From the NCBI RefSeq assembly GCF_001591645.1, contig NZ_BCVH01000008.1, positions 1 to 64,000 on the forward strand: a DNA stretch of 64,000 nucleotides. Direction: 5' to 3'. This DNA comes from Robertmurraya korlensis NBRC 107688. GTDB lineage: Bacteria > Bacillota > Bacilli > Bacillales > Cytobacillaceae. A program made the position numbers and the translations under genes. Below, in pieces: positions 25,287-34,971 of the stretch (the stretch's first letter is position 1; each line of letters opens with the position of its first letter). The notes below the pieces were generated by a model that did not search any database, was not told the origin of the DNA, and worked only from the letters and a program-made list of their open reading frames with translations.

Positions 25287-26558
25287 GTGCATCAGAGAAT
25301 AAAGGAAATCATACAATTCACAAACGATAAGTTTGGATTAGAGGACTATTACTTACAAAGTCATAGTCTTAATCGACATGTGAATATCTTTAATGAGACC
25401 GAGTACACCCTTTGTATGGAATGGTTTCCTCAACATACAACGATAGTGGAAGAGGGGAATACCCCAGATGGGGCAGCTATGATTGAGATAGATGTAAATA
25501 GCCATAAAATCAAAAGTGCCACCTTCGTAAATGGTAAAACGTACGCAAAGGATGGCATTGCTTTTACTAAGCCTTATGTAAGTGACATGATTATCTGGAT
25601 TGAGAAGGAACAAGGAATAACATATGGGACGCAATTCGAAACCTGTAAAGAAGAAAGGGAAGTTATTCTATTTACAGAATGTCTGAAAGGCTTGGCCGTA
25701 TATCCGCCAGGTTCCATTGAAATCAAATGTGATGGGGAAGGCAAACTGACTTCATTGACGGTACAAGGTCATTTTCCGTCAATGGAGCAGGTGATGGATG
25801 AAGGGTATAAGTTAGAGGTAGAGAAAATTCCCCAGCTCAAATGGGAACAAATAAAATTAATGGATTTTCCTTTGTCCGATCAAAAAAGGCTTGTTCCAAT
25901 CTATGCAGTTGAAGAAATTTATGTCATGAACAGCCCATTACGAACGATTGCACATGATTTTTTTATAGAGATAAGCTCTTATACAGAAATCAACCAAATA
26001 CTGGAGTGGGAAGAACCAATCCATCGCCCATATGAACATGGAGTAGTAAGCTGGATCGAGGAGATTACTCCTGAGCAAGCCTTCGCGCGGGAAGCGGCAC
26101 CAGAGAGTTATCCCATAACAAAAGCTGAGCAAGACCAATGTGTCATTGCCATAAGAGACTTTTTGCGTAAAGTTTATCCAAAGGAATCGGGAACTTGGAA
26201 GGTGAACAGTCTTTTTCGGGACAAAGGCTATATTCACGCCCTATTACAAGCCAACAAGCCGACCAATCATCTATTTGAAAGAAAGCTGAAGGTCATTATT
26301 CTTGCTGAAAGCTTCGAGGTAGTCAATTACATAGATAACAAGTTGTTGCTAGAAAGGCAAACTTCGTTACAGTTACCTGGAAAAATTACAGTTGCAAAAG
26401 AAGAAGCATACGAAAAACTAAAAGATCAATTTGTGTTAAAACCATGCTATGTGTACGACAAAGGACAAAAAAAGTATTTTTTAGGAGGAAAGCTCGACTG
26501 TTATTATGGAGTACATGCGGTTACTGGAGAATTGGTGGCCATGGACGATTTGAAATAG
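25287..26558 (+). CDS. Hypothetical protein, possible YcdB/YcdC-repeat type
   Basis: A 423-residue soluble protein without signal peptide or membrane segment. Two similar-looking beta-rich parts (about 35-180 and 300-420) with alternating short strands recall YcdB/YcdC-type repeats, but this is a tentative resemblance. GTG at 25287 has AGAGGTG 6 nt upstream; a GTG three codons earlier lies inside that site. Clear terminator follows. Function unknown. Confidence 0.65.
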   Translation: MHQRIKEIIQFTNDKFGLEDYYLQSHSLNRHVNIFNETEYTLCMEWFPQHTTIVEEGNTPDGAAMIEIDVNSHKIKSATFVNGKTYAKDGIAFTKPYVSDMIIWIEKEQGITYGTQFETCKEEREVILFTECLKGLAVYPPGSIEIKCDGEGKLTSLTVQGHFPSMEQVMDEGYKLEVEKIPQLKWEQIKLMDFPLSDQKRLVPIYAVEEIYVMNSPLRTIAHDFFIEISSYTEINQILEWEEPIHRPYEHGVVSWIEEITPEQAFAREAAPESYPITKAEQDQCVIAIRDFLRKVYPKESGTWKVNSLFRDKGYIHALLQANKPTNHLFERKLKVIILAESFEVVNYIDNKLLLERQTSLQLPGKITVAKEEAYEKLKDQFVLKPCYVYDKGQKKYFLGGKLDCYYGVHAVTGELVAMDDLK

Positions 26559-26565
26559 AAAAAAT

Positions 26566-26591
26566 GGCTAGTAGCCATAAAGCTGCTAGCC
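26566..26591. terminator. Bidirectional terminator
   Basis: GGCTAGTAGC pairs with GCTGCTAGCC (one wobble) over 6 nt, between convergent genes, with weak T-rich flanks. Confidence 0.65.
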
Positions 26592-26594
26592 TGT

Positions 26595-28181
26595 TTATGT
26601 TCGTATAACCTGCCAATTATTATTTACATTAGCTACCACTGTACCATACTTAGTAAAATAATTAGCCAGTATTTCCGTCATGTCCATTTGAATTTCTTTT
26701 ACAACCTTTTTACCTTTATACATGGAATAGTTCCCCCCGCCAGTTGCTCGGTAGTTATTCATGACCACATGATAGGTTTTCTTTTTATCTAAAGGCTCAC
26801 CGTCCTTCATAAGTGAAACAATCCGTTCCCCTACTGGCTTTCCAACATCAATGGTGTATTGAATTCCTTCCCACATATCGTAATTATAATGCTGAGGTTT
26901 AGGATCGATGAACTGGGGATTTACTGCTATCTCTCCATGCTCGTTCACAACAAAATAGGTGGCGCTTTTTTCTAATCCATCCAAAATATCCTGACCGGTA
27001 AGCTCTAATACGGTTAACGTATTCGGATAAATATAATTTGAGACAATATCCCTCATCGTTACGTTAATTGGAAGTCCAATCGCCTGATTGCTGAATAGAG
27101 CCGTGTTAGCAATATCTACATTACTCGCTTCCATCTGGACACGGTTAATAAATTCAACAAAGGGGTGTTCATGTATACGAGCAAGAAAAGGGTCTTTTAT
27201 GATCATATCGCCTTGTATTCGGCCGATTGGTTGATCGAGCCATTTTTGTGTTCCCTCTTCGTAAGGCAGAATCAATTGTAAAATTTCCTCATCTTCTTTC
27301 CATTCTGTTATGGGAACAAGGGAGGGATTTTTTGAAACGCACTTCCACTTATTTCTAGAGTCCATTGCAAACTCAATATCAACCTGCCCCATATAAGCCC
27401 CGCTGTTTCCAGGCTGGACGATGGTTACTCCGTTTAGTTCGTCGGCCAGGAGGCGGTGCTGATGTCCAGTTAATAACACATCGATCCCTTTCACTTCTTG
27501 GCAGAGTTGATAGGCCTGGTTCTCACCTGTGATTGCTTCGGTTGGTTCTCCTGTTTTGAGGTTTCTTTCAAAGCCGCCATGATAGGATACAATGAAAAGA
27601 TCAGGTTGTTCCTTTTCCTTAATGAAGGGGATCCATTTTTTTGCTGTTTCAACAGCATCTTCAAATTCTACCCCTTCTATATGTTCTGCTTTTTCCCAGT
27701 TTGGGATATAGGGTGTTGTTAACCCTAAAATCGCCACCTTCATTCCTTCTGGAAATAATTTAATGGTGTAAGGTAGTCCAAAGTAAGGCTCTTTTGTTTG
27801 TTTATTAATAATATTTGCAGATAAAAAGGGAAATTGTGCTTCCGAAATGCCTTTTCGTAAAGTAGGCAGTCCATAGTTAAACTCATGATTTCCGATGATC
27901 GCTGCATCGTATTTTAGTTGGTTAAAAGTAAGGATAACGGGATTAGGTAAGTCACTTTGATTTTTTACATAGTGATATGTTAAAGGCGTGCCTTGAATAC
28001 TATCTCCATTATCAATCAAAAGGAGGTTGGGTTCCGTTTGACGGAGGTGTTGGATATAAGTAGCGATTTTTGCTAAACCAATGGGTTCATATTTGTTTGT
28101 TCCATATAAAATAGGGAAGATATGACCGTGGGTATCGCTAGTTTCTAAAATCGTTAGCTTTGCGTGCTTATGCTGATCCAA
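26595..28181 (-). CDS. Metallophosphatase / 5'-nucleotidase family protein
   Basis: A protein of about 528 residues without a signal peptide. The N-terminal metallophosphatase domain has ETSDTHGH, the NGDSIQGTP and GNHEFNYG metal-site motifs and GHQHRLLAD; the C-terminal 5'-nucleotidase domain (about 320-520) contains YNYDMWEGIQYTID and NNYRATGGG. It would hydrolyse nucleotide or 2',3'-cyclic nucleotide phosphoesters. TTG at 28181 has GGGGGAG about 5 nt upstream. The nominal longer frame runs through the terminator and into gnd, so it was rejected; ATG at 28205 is a weaker alternative. Unlike secreted relatives such as YfkN, this version appears cytoplasmic. Confidence 0.82.
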   Translation of the reverse strand: MDQHKHAKLTILETSDTHGHIFPILYGTNKYEPIGLAKIATYIQHLRQTEPNLLLIDNGDSIQGTPLTYHYVKNQSDLPNPVILTFNQLKYDAAIIGNHEFNYGLPTLRKGISEAQFPFLSANIINKQTKEPYFGLPYTIKLFPEGMKVAILGLTTPYIPNWEKAEHIEGVEFEDAVETAKKWIPFIKEKEQPDLFIVSYHGGFERNLKTGEPTEAITGENQAYQLCQEVKGIDVLLTGHQHRLLADELNGVTIVQPGNSGAYMGQVDIEFAMDSRNKWKCVSKNPSLVPITEWKEDEEILQLILPYEEGTQKWLDQPIGRIQGDMIIKDPFLARIHEHPFVEFINRVQMEASNVDIANTALFSNQAIGLPINVTMRDIVSNYIYPNTLTVLELTGQDILDGLEKSATYFVVNEHGEIAVNPQFIDPKPQHYNYDMWEGIQYTIDVGKPVGERIVSLMKDGEPLDKKKTYHVVMNNYRATGGGNYSMYKGKKVVKEIQMDMTEILANYFTKYGTVVANVNNNWQVIRT

Positions 28182-28220
28182 TCCATCTCCCCCTTTCACT
28201 TTCATGGTGTCATTATACAG

Positions 28221-28253
28221 AAAAAGGTGCTTGACCACAAAGGTCAGCACCTT
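28221..28253 (-). terminator. Terminator of the gluconate operon
   Basis: On the minus strand AAGGTGCTGACC pairs with GGTCAAGCACCTT (one bulged A) over 5 nt, followed by TTTCTG, just after gnd. Confidence 0.75.
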
Positions 28254-28257
28254 ATTA

Positions 28258-29661
28258 TTATTGCCATTCTGTATGAAACATTCCTTCCCGATCAGTTCTC
28301 TCATACGTATGTGCCCCGAAATAATCACGTTGAGCTTGTAAGAGATTCGCATGTGATCGACCGGTACGATAGCTATCGTAGTAGGTAAGGGAAGCACTTA
28401 AACAAGGGAAGGAGATTCCTGATTGAATTCCTTCACTTACTATATTTCTTAATCCTTGTTGGTATTTCTTGACCTTTTCAGCAAAGAAAGGAGCAACAAG
28501 TAAGTTAGCGAGATTTGCATTCTCTTTATAAGCTTGGCTAATGACATTAAGAAACTCCGCTTGAATGATACAGCCACCACGGAAAATCAAGGCAATATCC
28601 TCTAAAGGAAGCTTCCAATTATACAGCTCAGAAGTAGCTCTGTATTGGTTAAAACCTTGAGCATATGCACAGATTTTCCCCATATATAAAGCTTGTCGGA
28701 CATATTCTATCCATTCATCTTTGTTCAGGTTGTGGTGCTTGTTGGTCGGTCCAACTAACATTTCTTCCGCGACCACCCGTTCTTCTTTTAAAGAGGAGAC
28801 ATAACGGGCAAATAGTGATTCAGTAATGATGGATGCAGCAATTCCATTATCAATTGCTTGAATACTCGTCCATTTGCCTGTCCCTTTTTGTCCGACCTTA
28901 TCTAGTATGACATCAATTAAAGGGAGTCCGGTTAACTCATCCTTTTTTCTTAAAATCTCAGTTGTTATTTCGATTAAGTAACTCTTCAATTCCCCTTGAT
29001 TCCAAGTTTCGAACACATCAGCAATTTCATCAACAGGTAAAAGCAAGGTATCACGTAAAAACGTATAAGCTTCGGTAATGAGTTGCATATCGGCATACTC
29101 AATTCCATTATGAACCATTTTGACGAAATGACCAGAACCTTTTGGACCGATATAGACACAGCAAGGAGTCCCGTTTACCTGTGCAGCAATCTTGGTCAGA
29201 ATAGGGGCAACTTTATCGTACACGTCCCGGTCTCCACCTGGCATGATGGAGGGGCCGGTTAAAGCCCCAACTTCTCCACCAGAAATTCCAATTCCCAGGT
29301 ACCCAATACCTCTTGCTTTTAGGTCATGATATCTGCGTTCGGTATCTTCATAGTGAGAATTTCCACCATCCATGATTACATCGCCTTCCTCAAGATATGG
29401 AAGTAAGGTTTGTATGACAGAGTCAATAGGAGAACCTGAAGTAACCATAAGAAAGATTTTTCTAGGAGTTTTTAGAGATCGAACAAACTCTTGAATATCA
29501 TAGAAGGGATGAATCGATTGACCATCTAGCTTTTGAACAAGCTGATCCGTTAGTTCTCTTGTATAATTGTACGCGCTTACTTTTTCGCCGTGATTTGCCA
29601 TGTTTAAGGCGATATTGCTACCCATGACTCCTAATCCAATGACTCCAATGGTATTGTTCAT
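28258..29661 (-). CDS. gntZ: 6-phosphogluconate dehydrogenase (GntZ-type)
   Basis: Oxidises 6-phosphogluconate to ribulose 5-phosphate, CO2 and NAD(P)H, the last step of gluconate catabolism here. The 467-residue protein has the Rossmann motif GVIGLGVMGSN at residues 5-15, GISGGEVGALTGPSIMPGG (the 6PGDH signature region, about 125-145) and the catalytic K in GHFVKMVHNGIEYADMQ. ATG at 29661 has AAAGGAG 11 nt upstream; the longer frame includes that site. It is the last gene of gntR-gntK-gntP-gntZ. Its operon place makes it the inducible GntZ copy, separate from a housekeeping Gnd. Confidence 0.92.
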   Translation of the reverse strand: MNNTIGVIGLGVMGSNIALNMANHGEKVSAYNYTRELTDQLVQKLDGQSIHPFYDIQEFVRSLKTPRKIFLMVTSGSPIDSVIQTLLPYLEEGDVIMDGGNSHYEDTERRYHDLKARGIGYLGIGISGGEVGALTGPSIMPGGDRDVYDKVAPILTKIAAQVNGTPCCVYIGPKGSGHFVKMVHNGIEYADMQLITEAYTFLRDTLLLPVDEIADVFETWNQGELKSYLIEITTEILRKKDELTGLPLIDVILDKVGQKGTGKWTSIQAIDNGIAASIITESLFARYVSSLKEERVVAEEMLVGPTNKHHNLNKDEWIEYVRQALYMGKICAYAQGFNQYRATSELYNWKLPLEDIALIFRGGCIIQAEFLNVISQAYKENANLANLLVAPFFAEKVKKYQQGLRNIVSEGIQSGISFPCLSASLTYYDSYRTGRSHANLLQAQRDYFGAHTYERTDREGMFHTEWQ

Positions 29662-29677
29662 GTAACTCTCGACTCCT

Positions 29678-31024
29678 TTATACAAACAAGCTTAGTAATA
29701 AAATAAACCCTAATCCCGCTACAGAGATAATCGTTTCAAGTAACGTCCATGTGGCAAATGTTTCTTTCATGCTTAAACCAAAATACTCCTTGAACATCCA
29801 GAAACCAGCATCATTGACATGGGAAGCAATTAAGCTACCAGCACCAGTTGCCAGTACGACTAATGCAAGGTTTACATCCGTTTGACCTAGCATCGGAATC
29901 ACTAATCCAGCTGTTGTTAATGCTGCCACAGTAGCTGATCCTAAGGAGATACGTAAGATCGCTGCGATGATCCATGCTAGTAAAATTGGGGATAAAGAAG
30001 TGCCCTTGAACAATTCAGCTACGTAATCACCAACGCCACCATTAATTAATACTTGTTTGAAGGCACCGCCGCCCCCGATAATTAGAAGCATCATCCCAAT
30101 ATGTGAGATAGCAGTTGTACAAGAATCCATCACGTGTTTGATTGGAATTTTTCTAGCTACCCCCATTGTATAAACGGCAACTAATAAGGAAATCAACATA
30201 GATGTACCAGCGTCACCAATAAAACGAACGACTGCTAGGAAACTATTATCCTCAAAACCCATTGTTTTTTGCAGCAAAGTAATAATCGTAGCGATAGACA
30301 TTAAAATAACAGGAAGTAAAGCAGTAAACACACTGATTCCAAATGCAGGTGTATCTTCAAGCTTAAATGTTTTTTGTTCTCCTAGTGAAGCGATATTACC
30401 TGTTTTAGTGAATGATGCTGGAACTAGCTTCTTTGCAATCTTAGTAAATACAGGTCCAGCTAAAATAACGGTTGGAATCGAAATAATAAATCCATAAAGT
30501 AACACTTCCCCAATGTTTGCACCATACTCACCAGCAATAACAGTTGGCCCTGGGTGAGGAGGGAGGAACCCGTGTGTTACGGATAACGCTGCTGTCATTG
30601 GAATTCCTAGATATAAAATAGAAATCTTTAACTCTCTTGAAATCGCAAATACAATCGGAATTAGTAAAACTAATCCTACTTCAAAAAATAGTGCTACACC
30701 GATAATGAAGGAAGCAGCAACGACAGCCCATTGAATATTTTTTTCGCCGAACTTGTTTACGAGGGTCATCGCAATTCGTTGTGCACCACCTGAATCTGCA
30801 ATCAATTTACCTAACATGGCCCCAAGCCCAAAAATTAACGCTAAATGTCCAAGTGTTCCGCCTAAACCTGCTTCAATGGTTTTAACAATTTCCTCTAGTG
30901 GCATACCTAGTGCTAATGCAACCCCAAATGATACGATAATTAGTGAAATAAAGGTGTTTAATTTAAAGCCCATAATCAAGATGAGTAATGCTATAATTCC
31001 CAATCCAACGATAACTAATGGCAT
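29678..31024 (-). CDS. gntP: Gluconate permease
   Basis: Proton-coupled gluconate importer of the GntP family. It is 448 residues with about 12-14 membrane helices and conserved loops such as HGFLPPHPGPTVIAGEYGAN and ASHVNDAGFWMFKEYFG. The gene lies between gluconokinase and 6-phosphogluconate dehydrogenase (17 bp before gntZ), so substrate assignment is well supported. Expression should follow the GntR operator at 33333. Confidence 0.93.
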   Translation of the reverse strand: MPLVIVGLGIIALLILIMGFKLNTFISLIIVSFGVALALGMPLEEIVKTIEAGLGGTLGHLALIFGLGAMLGKLIADSGGAQRIAMTLVNKFGEKNIQWAVVAASFIIGVALFFEVGLVLLIPIVFAISRELKISILYLGIPMTAALSVTHGFLPPHPGPTVIAGEYGANIGEVLLYGFIISIPTVILAGPVFTKIAKKLVPASFTKTGNIASLGEQKTFKLEDTPAFGISVFTALLPVILMSIATIITLLQKTMGFEDNSFLAVVRFIGDAGTSMLISLLVAVYTMGVARKIPIKHVMDSCTTAISHIGMMLLIIGGGGAFKQVLINGGVGDYVAELFKGTSLSPILLAWIIAAILRISLGSATVAALTTAGLVIPMLGQTDVNLALVVLATGAGSLIASHVNDAGFWMFKEYFGLSMKETFATWTLLETIISVAGLGFILLLSLFV

Positions 31025-31044
31025 CGTATTTCCCCCTAAATCTT

Positions 31045-32583
31045 TTATTTTTCTATTAAGCCTCTTTGATAATTAGCAATTTGCTTATATTCATTTTCTA
31101 GTACTCTTGATAAATTAATGAAAATCGGCAATAGCTGTCTATATTCTTTTGCCGCGTCTTCATTTGGTGTGTGTTGGTAAGTGCTGCCAATCATCTCAGA
31201 TGCAATTTCAAATGATTCAATTTTCCCTGTTGCGTATAAGCCTAAAATACATGCTCCTAAACACGAGCTTTCATAGCTTTCTGGAACGACTACTTCCGAT
31301 TCAAAGATATCGGACATCATTTGACGCCATACCTCTGATCTTGCAAATCCTCCCGTGGCTTGAATTCGAGTAACTGGCCCTTCCATGCATTCCATTAAAG
31401 CGAGGAAAACGGTGTAAAGGTTGTAAATCACGCCCTCTAAAGCGGCACGAATCATATGCTCTTTTTTATGAGAGAGAGTTAAGCCAAAGAATGATCCTCT
31501 GACGTCCGGATTCCAAAGAGGAGCCCGCTCACCGGCTAGATACGGGTGAAAGAGTAAGCCATCAGCACCTGGTCTGACGCGTTCTGCAATCTTCGTTAAT
31601 ACCTCGTACGGATCAATTCCAAGCCTTTTTGCAGTTTCCATTTCTGAGGAAGCAAACTCGTCTCGAATCCAGCGAAGAATCATCCCGCCATTGTTAACTG
31701 GCCCACCTATAACCCAGTGATTTTCGGTTAATGCATAGCAAAAGATACGTCCTTTTTCATCAGTTTGTGGCTTATCTATAATTGTACGAATCGCCCCACT
31801 TGTACCAATTGTGACAGCGATTTCACCTTTGCGAATGGCGTTTACTCCTAGATTGGAAAGCACTCCGTCACTTGCCCCAATCACAAAAGGGGTTTGTGGG
31901 TGGATTCCCATTTGCTTGGCTAAAGCTGAATCACAGTTCGTAAACGTTTGAGTAGTGGGAACTAATGTAGATAACTGATCTCTTGTTACACCAGAAATCG
32001 AAAGGGCCTCCATGTCCCAATCCAATGTTTGAAGGTTCATCATCCCCATGGCAGAAGCAAGGGAGTAATCGACAACATACTCGTTAAATAATTTTTTAAA
32101 GATATATTCTTTAATACCAATGTATTTCTTTGCTTTTGTTGCAATCTCAGGGCGATCATGGGTGATCCAAGCCATTTTGCTTAATGGTGACATCGGGTGA
32201 AGAGGTGTTCCAGTACGCTTATACACCTCATGACCATTCAGTTCCGTTTTAATCTTATGCGTCCAAGCTTCACTGCGATTGTCAGCCCATGTAATACAAG
32301 CTGTTAGAGGCTGGTCATCAGAATCGATAGCAATCACGCTATGCATGGCACTGCTGAATGAAACAAATGATATGTTTTTATGGGGGTGTTGCTTCGTAAT
32401 GCTAGAAACAGCTTTCAAAACTGCTTGAAAAATCTCTTCCGGGTCTTGTTCAGCTGTTGAAATATTGGGTGTGTAGAGAGGGTAGCCAATATTCTCTGTT
32501 TGTATCACATCGCCATTCTCAGTAAAAAGAACAGCTTTTGTACTGGTTGTTCCTATGTCTACACCTACCATATAGCTAGTCAT
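31045..32583 (-). CDS. gntK: Gluconokinase
   Basis: FGGY-family kinase that phosphorylates gluconate to 6-phosphogluconate. It is 512 residues with the N-terminal phosphate-binding motif VGVDIGTTSTKAVLF, substrate-site WADNRS, and the C-terminal ATP-binding segment ATGGFARSEVWRQMM. Its start overlaps the end of gntR by 8 bp, indicating translational coupling. It is second in the operon, followed by gntP 20 bp on. Confidence 0.94.
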   Translation of the reverse strand: MTSYMVGVDIGTTSTKAVLFTENGDVIQTENIGYPLYTPNISTAEQDPEEIFQAVLKAVSSITKQHPHKNISFVSFSSAMHSVIAIDSDDQPLTACITWADNRSEAWTHKIKTELNGHEVYKRTGTPLHPMSPLSKMAWITHDRPEIATKAKKYIGIKEYIFKKLFNEYVVDYSLASAMGMMNLQTLDWDMEALSISGVTRDQLSTLVPTTQTFTNCDSALAKQMGIHPQTPFVIGASDGVLSNLGVNAIRKGEIAVTIGTSGAIRTIIDKPQTDEKGRIFCYALTENHWVIGGPVNNGGMILRWIRDEFASSEMETAKRLGIDPYEVLTKIAERVRPGADGLLFHPYLAGERAPLWNPDVRGSFFGLTLSHKKEHMIRAALEGVIYNLYTVFLALMECMEGPVTRIQATGGFARSEVWRQMMSDIFESEVVVPESYESSCLGACILGLYATGKIESFEIASEMIGSTYQHTPNEDAAKEYRQLLPIFINLSRVLENEYKQIANYQRGLIEK

Positions 32584-33307
32584 TTTCCTGCACTACTCCT
32601 TTAGAAAGCATTTGTTGAGACATCCAAAGATCATCAACCTTCCCTTGAACGTCATCAAAATTTTGATGTAAAGATTGAACCATAAGGGTTCTTTCTTTTG
32701 TTTGGATGGCTTCTATATATAATTCGTGATTTTTTATAATTCGGTCAAAGTCTTCGTATTTTTCCTGAAAGCGAGCTCTCATCGATAATAGGATCAGGCT
32801 TTCCATAACTGGTCTTAGGTTACTCCAAATCATTAGCATGTACGAATGGTTAATGGAACGAATAATCGTTTCATGAAATAGGAGATCCTGATAGGAGAAT
32901 TCATCCGCATCCTGATACTTAATAGCGACTTTCATCATTTCAAGTATTTTACTAAGTTCCTTAACTAATTCAGTCACGTCCATACGTACTAATCGTTCAA
33001 AAACAAATGTTTCAATAAGTAGACGAACATCATATATTTCTTCTATTTCTTTTTCGGTTAACCCAATCACAACGGCACCCATTCGTTCTAGTCGAATGAT
33101 GTTTTCCGATGCAAGTACTTTTAACGCTTCCCGAACAGGTGAACGACTTACAGCAAAATCTGAAGCTAATTTATTTTCAGAAATGATGGCACCGCTTTCA
33201 ATTAAACCAGATATAATCCGCATTCTAAGCTCGCATGTCACACGATCTCCAGCAGAAGCCTTTGAGAGCCATTTAGATGGATATAAAAAATCCTTAGATT
33301 CGGTCAT
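32576..33307 (-). CDS. gntR: Gluconate operon repressor GntR
   Basis: GntR/FadR-type regulator, 243 residues. The N-terminal winged helix (about 20-90) contains LASDFAVSRSPVREALKVLA, and the all-helical FCD effector domain (about 95-235) follows. In B. subtilis GntR binds ATACTTGTATACAAGTAT and releases it on gluconate; exactly that operator lies 26 bp upstream of this gene. ATG after AGGAAGGTG. First gene of its own operon, so autoregulated. Confidence 0.94.
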   Translation of the reverse strand: MTESKDFLYPSKWLSKASAGDRVTCELRMRIISGLIESGAIISENKLASDFAVSRSPVREALKVLASENIIRLERMGAVVIGLTEKEIEEIYDVRLLIETFVFERLVRMDVTELVKELSKILEMMKVAIKYQDADEFSYQDLLFHETIIRSINHSYMLMIWSNLRPVMESLILLSMRARFQEKYEDFDRIIKNHELYIEAIQTKERTLMVQSLHQNFDDVQGKVDDLWMSQQMLSKGVVQEND

Positions 33308-33332
33308 AATTACACCTTCCTGTTAATCAAGT

Positions 33333-33350
33333 ATACTTGTATACAAGTAT
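33333..33350. promoter_or_regulatory. GntR operator
   Basis: Perfect 18-bp palindrome ATACTTGTATACAAGTAT, identical to the known Bacillus GntR operator. It touches the -10 element and covers the expected transcription start. Confidence 0.92.
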
Positions 33351-33378
33351 TATAACTCTAGATTTTATAGTTTTGCAA
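33349..33378 (-). promoter_or_regulatory. gnt operon promoter (sigma-A type)
   Basis: On the minus strand TTGCAA (33373-33378) and TATAAT (33349-33354) are separated by 18 nt. The -10 overlaps the GntR operator and the -35 overlaps the cre-like site. Confidence 0.75.
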
Positions 33379-33388
33379 GCGCTTTTAT
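33371..33388 (-). promoter_or_regulatory. cre-like site (CcpA)
   Basis: TAAAAGCGCTTGCA on the minus strand keeps the cre core AAGCGCTT, with two departures from TGWAANCGNTNWCA. It overlaps the gnt -35 element, so carbon catabolite repression is likely. Confidence 0.6.
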
Positions 33389-33434
33389 TAATCGGTTTCA
33401 TATATGACTAAATCACTTGGTTTCAATCAATAAA

Positions 33435-33462
33435 AAATGCTACCCATATTTGAGTAGCATTT
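33435..33462 (-). terminator. Terminator of YheC/YheD gene
   Basis: On the minus strand AAATGCTAC pairs with GTAGCATTT over 10 nt, followed by TTTTATTG. Confidence 0.75.
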
Positions 33463-33466
33463 ATTA

Positions 33467-34795
33467 TTAATATCCCTCTAAGTGCTTCGCATACATCATG
33501 TTCTTATAGCGAGCCAGGTAAAACGCTCTGCTGTTATTGGCCTTAAGTGCGATATATGGATCTGGATTTTGATGGTTGATTTCTATTATATAGAGTGCCC
33601 CATTTTCATTCATTCCAATATCAAAGCCAATATTAGCGAGATGGTAACCTTGTTGTTCGAAAAGCTCCAGTGCTTCTCTTACTAATTTATCAATCTTTAG
33701 CAGTACTTCCTGGGTACTCTCTGAATCTAGCTTCCATACGGTTTTCAGAGTATCGGAAGCCAGTTCCGTTTGACCACCTGCCGTGATATTACTTACTAAT
33801 TGTCCCTTTGCACCGTATCTAGAATATATCCCAAGGTTATCCCATATACCCCACTCATTTTTTATCATCATCACTCGAAAGTCGATGATCCTATCATCAA
33901 ATTTCATTAAAGAAATGGTCTGCTGTATTAAATACACATTTGGTACAAGATTAGCCTGGAAAAAGCTCATCATTTCTTTAGGAGAAGAAAAGGTTTTTAC
34001 CTGCTTCCTTCGGTTTACATAAAAATAGACAGCAATGTGTTTGTTTGTTTGTACCACTTTAAAAATACGTTTACCTAATCTCCCGTTAATGGGCTTTATA
34101 TAAATACTTTTATAGAGCTTTAGCATATCAGTGATGTCATCCGGTTCTTGATAGAGAGTCGTTTCAGGTAACACATGACCCAACTTTTGAACGAGCAGCT
34201 TGTGCATCTCCCATTTCGAAAAGTGAGGGTAGTTAAATACTTTAGGACCTAACACTGATGTTAGAACGTTTATTTTTTGATGAAAGTCTTTATATTTTGA
34301 GGTTAAGCTTGCCTCGAGTATCGTCATAACAGATGCTGGGAAAGGGAACGTCCCGTATTTCCATGAGTTGTGTTCAGGTTGATACAAAAAACCTGATATA
34401 GTCTGTTGCTCAATATGAATGCTTTCTAGGGAAAATACAAGAATCGCTCCACCTATTTGCTGATATCTTCTCACGAAGCTCTTATAGGTAAAAAGCAATT
34501 GTTCGACTTTTTTATCTGTAAGCTCTGCAAGAATGCCTATAAACGGACCGATTCGAATGAAATGGTCACCTACTAAGATGTCGTAAGAACAGGTCAAAGG
34601 GATTTGTAGCTCATGGATAAGATGATCGGACAATAGAATCTCCGACCCTTCGACCGAATCTGAAACCTCTATTTTTACCTCGGCTGTCTTTACACCAAAT
34701 AGTAAGCTTACGTTTGGTTGTTCAGGGATCAAAGGAGAATCAGGAGACAATGTGATTGTATACTGTGTTTGATTACAAGGTTTAATATGATGCAT
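33467..34795 (-). CDS. YheC/YheD-family ATP-grasp protein
   Basis: A 442-residue protein of the endospore coat-associated YheC/YheD family. The ATP-grasp part covers about residues 190-440: IYIKPINGRLGKRIF (lysine-bearing strand), DDRIIDFRVMM, a glycine-rich TAGGQTELA, and the metal-site segment IEINHQNPDP. ATP-grasp enzymes join a carboxylate to an amine or thiol. ATG at 34795 has GGAGGTG 8 nt upstream; the longer frame begins inside that site. It is divergent from a MurF-like ligase, with another YheC/YheD gene beyond it, suggesting one biochemical process. The substrate is unknown. Confidence 0.82.
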   Translation of the reverse strand: MHHIKPCNQTQYTITLSPDSPLIPEQPNVSLLFGVKTAEVKIEVSDSVEGSEILLSDHLIHELQIPLTCSYDILVGDHFIRIGPFIGILAELTDKKVEQLLFTYKSFVRRYQQIGGAILVFSLESIHIEQQTISGFLYQPEHNSWKYGTFPFPASVMTILEASLTSKYKDFHQKINVLTSVLGPKVFNYPHFSKWEMHKLLVQKLGHVLPETTLYQEPDDITDMLKLYKSIYIKPINGRLGKRIFKVVQTNKHIAVYFYVNRRKQVKTFSSPKEMMSFFQANLVPNVYLIQQTISLMKFDDRIIDFRVMMIKNEWGIWDNLGIYSRYGAKGQLVSNITAGGQTELASDTLKTVWKLDSESTQEVLLKIDKLVREALELFEQQGYHLANIGFDIGMNENGALYIIEINHQNPDPYIALKANNSRAFYLARYKNMMYAKHLEGY

Positions 34796-34971
34796 ATATT
34801 TCACCTCCATTTTTCAAGCAATCTCACACAAATTTCTTCTAGCAGTATATGTTTTTAAAGGGGGGGAGGAATGTGTTTCATACAAAGGATTGAAAAATGG
34901 TTAAATGCCCTTACCATAAATGAGCTTTTTCAATAGAATAAACAAAAGCCACAAAAGAGAGTGGGTACATC

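Noticed and set aside
28182-28397. N-terminal extension of the 5'-nucleotidase
   Set aside because: It would run through the gnt terminator and overlap gntZ; a TTG with GGGGGAG explains the start.
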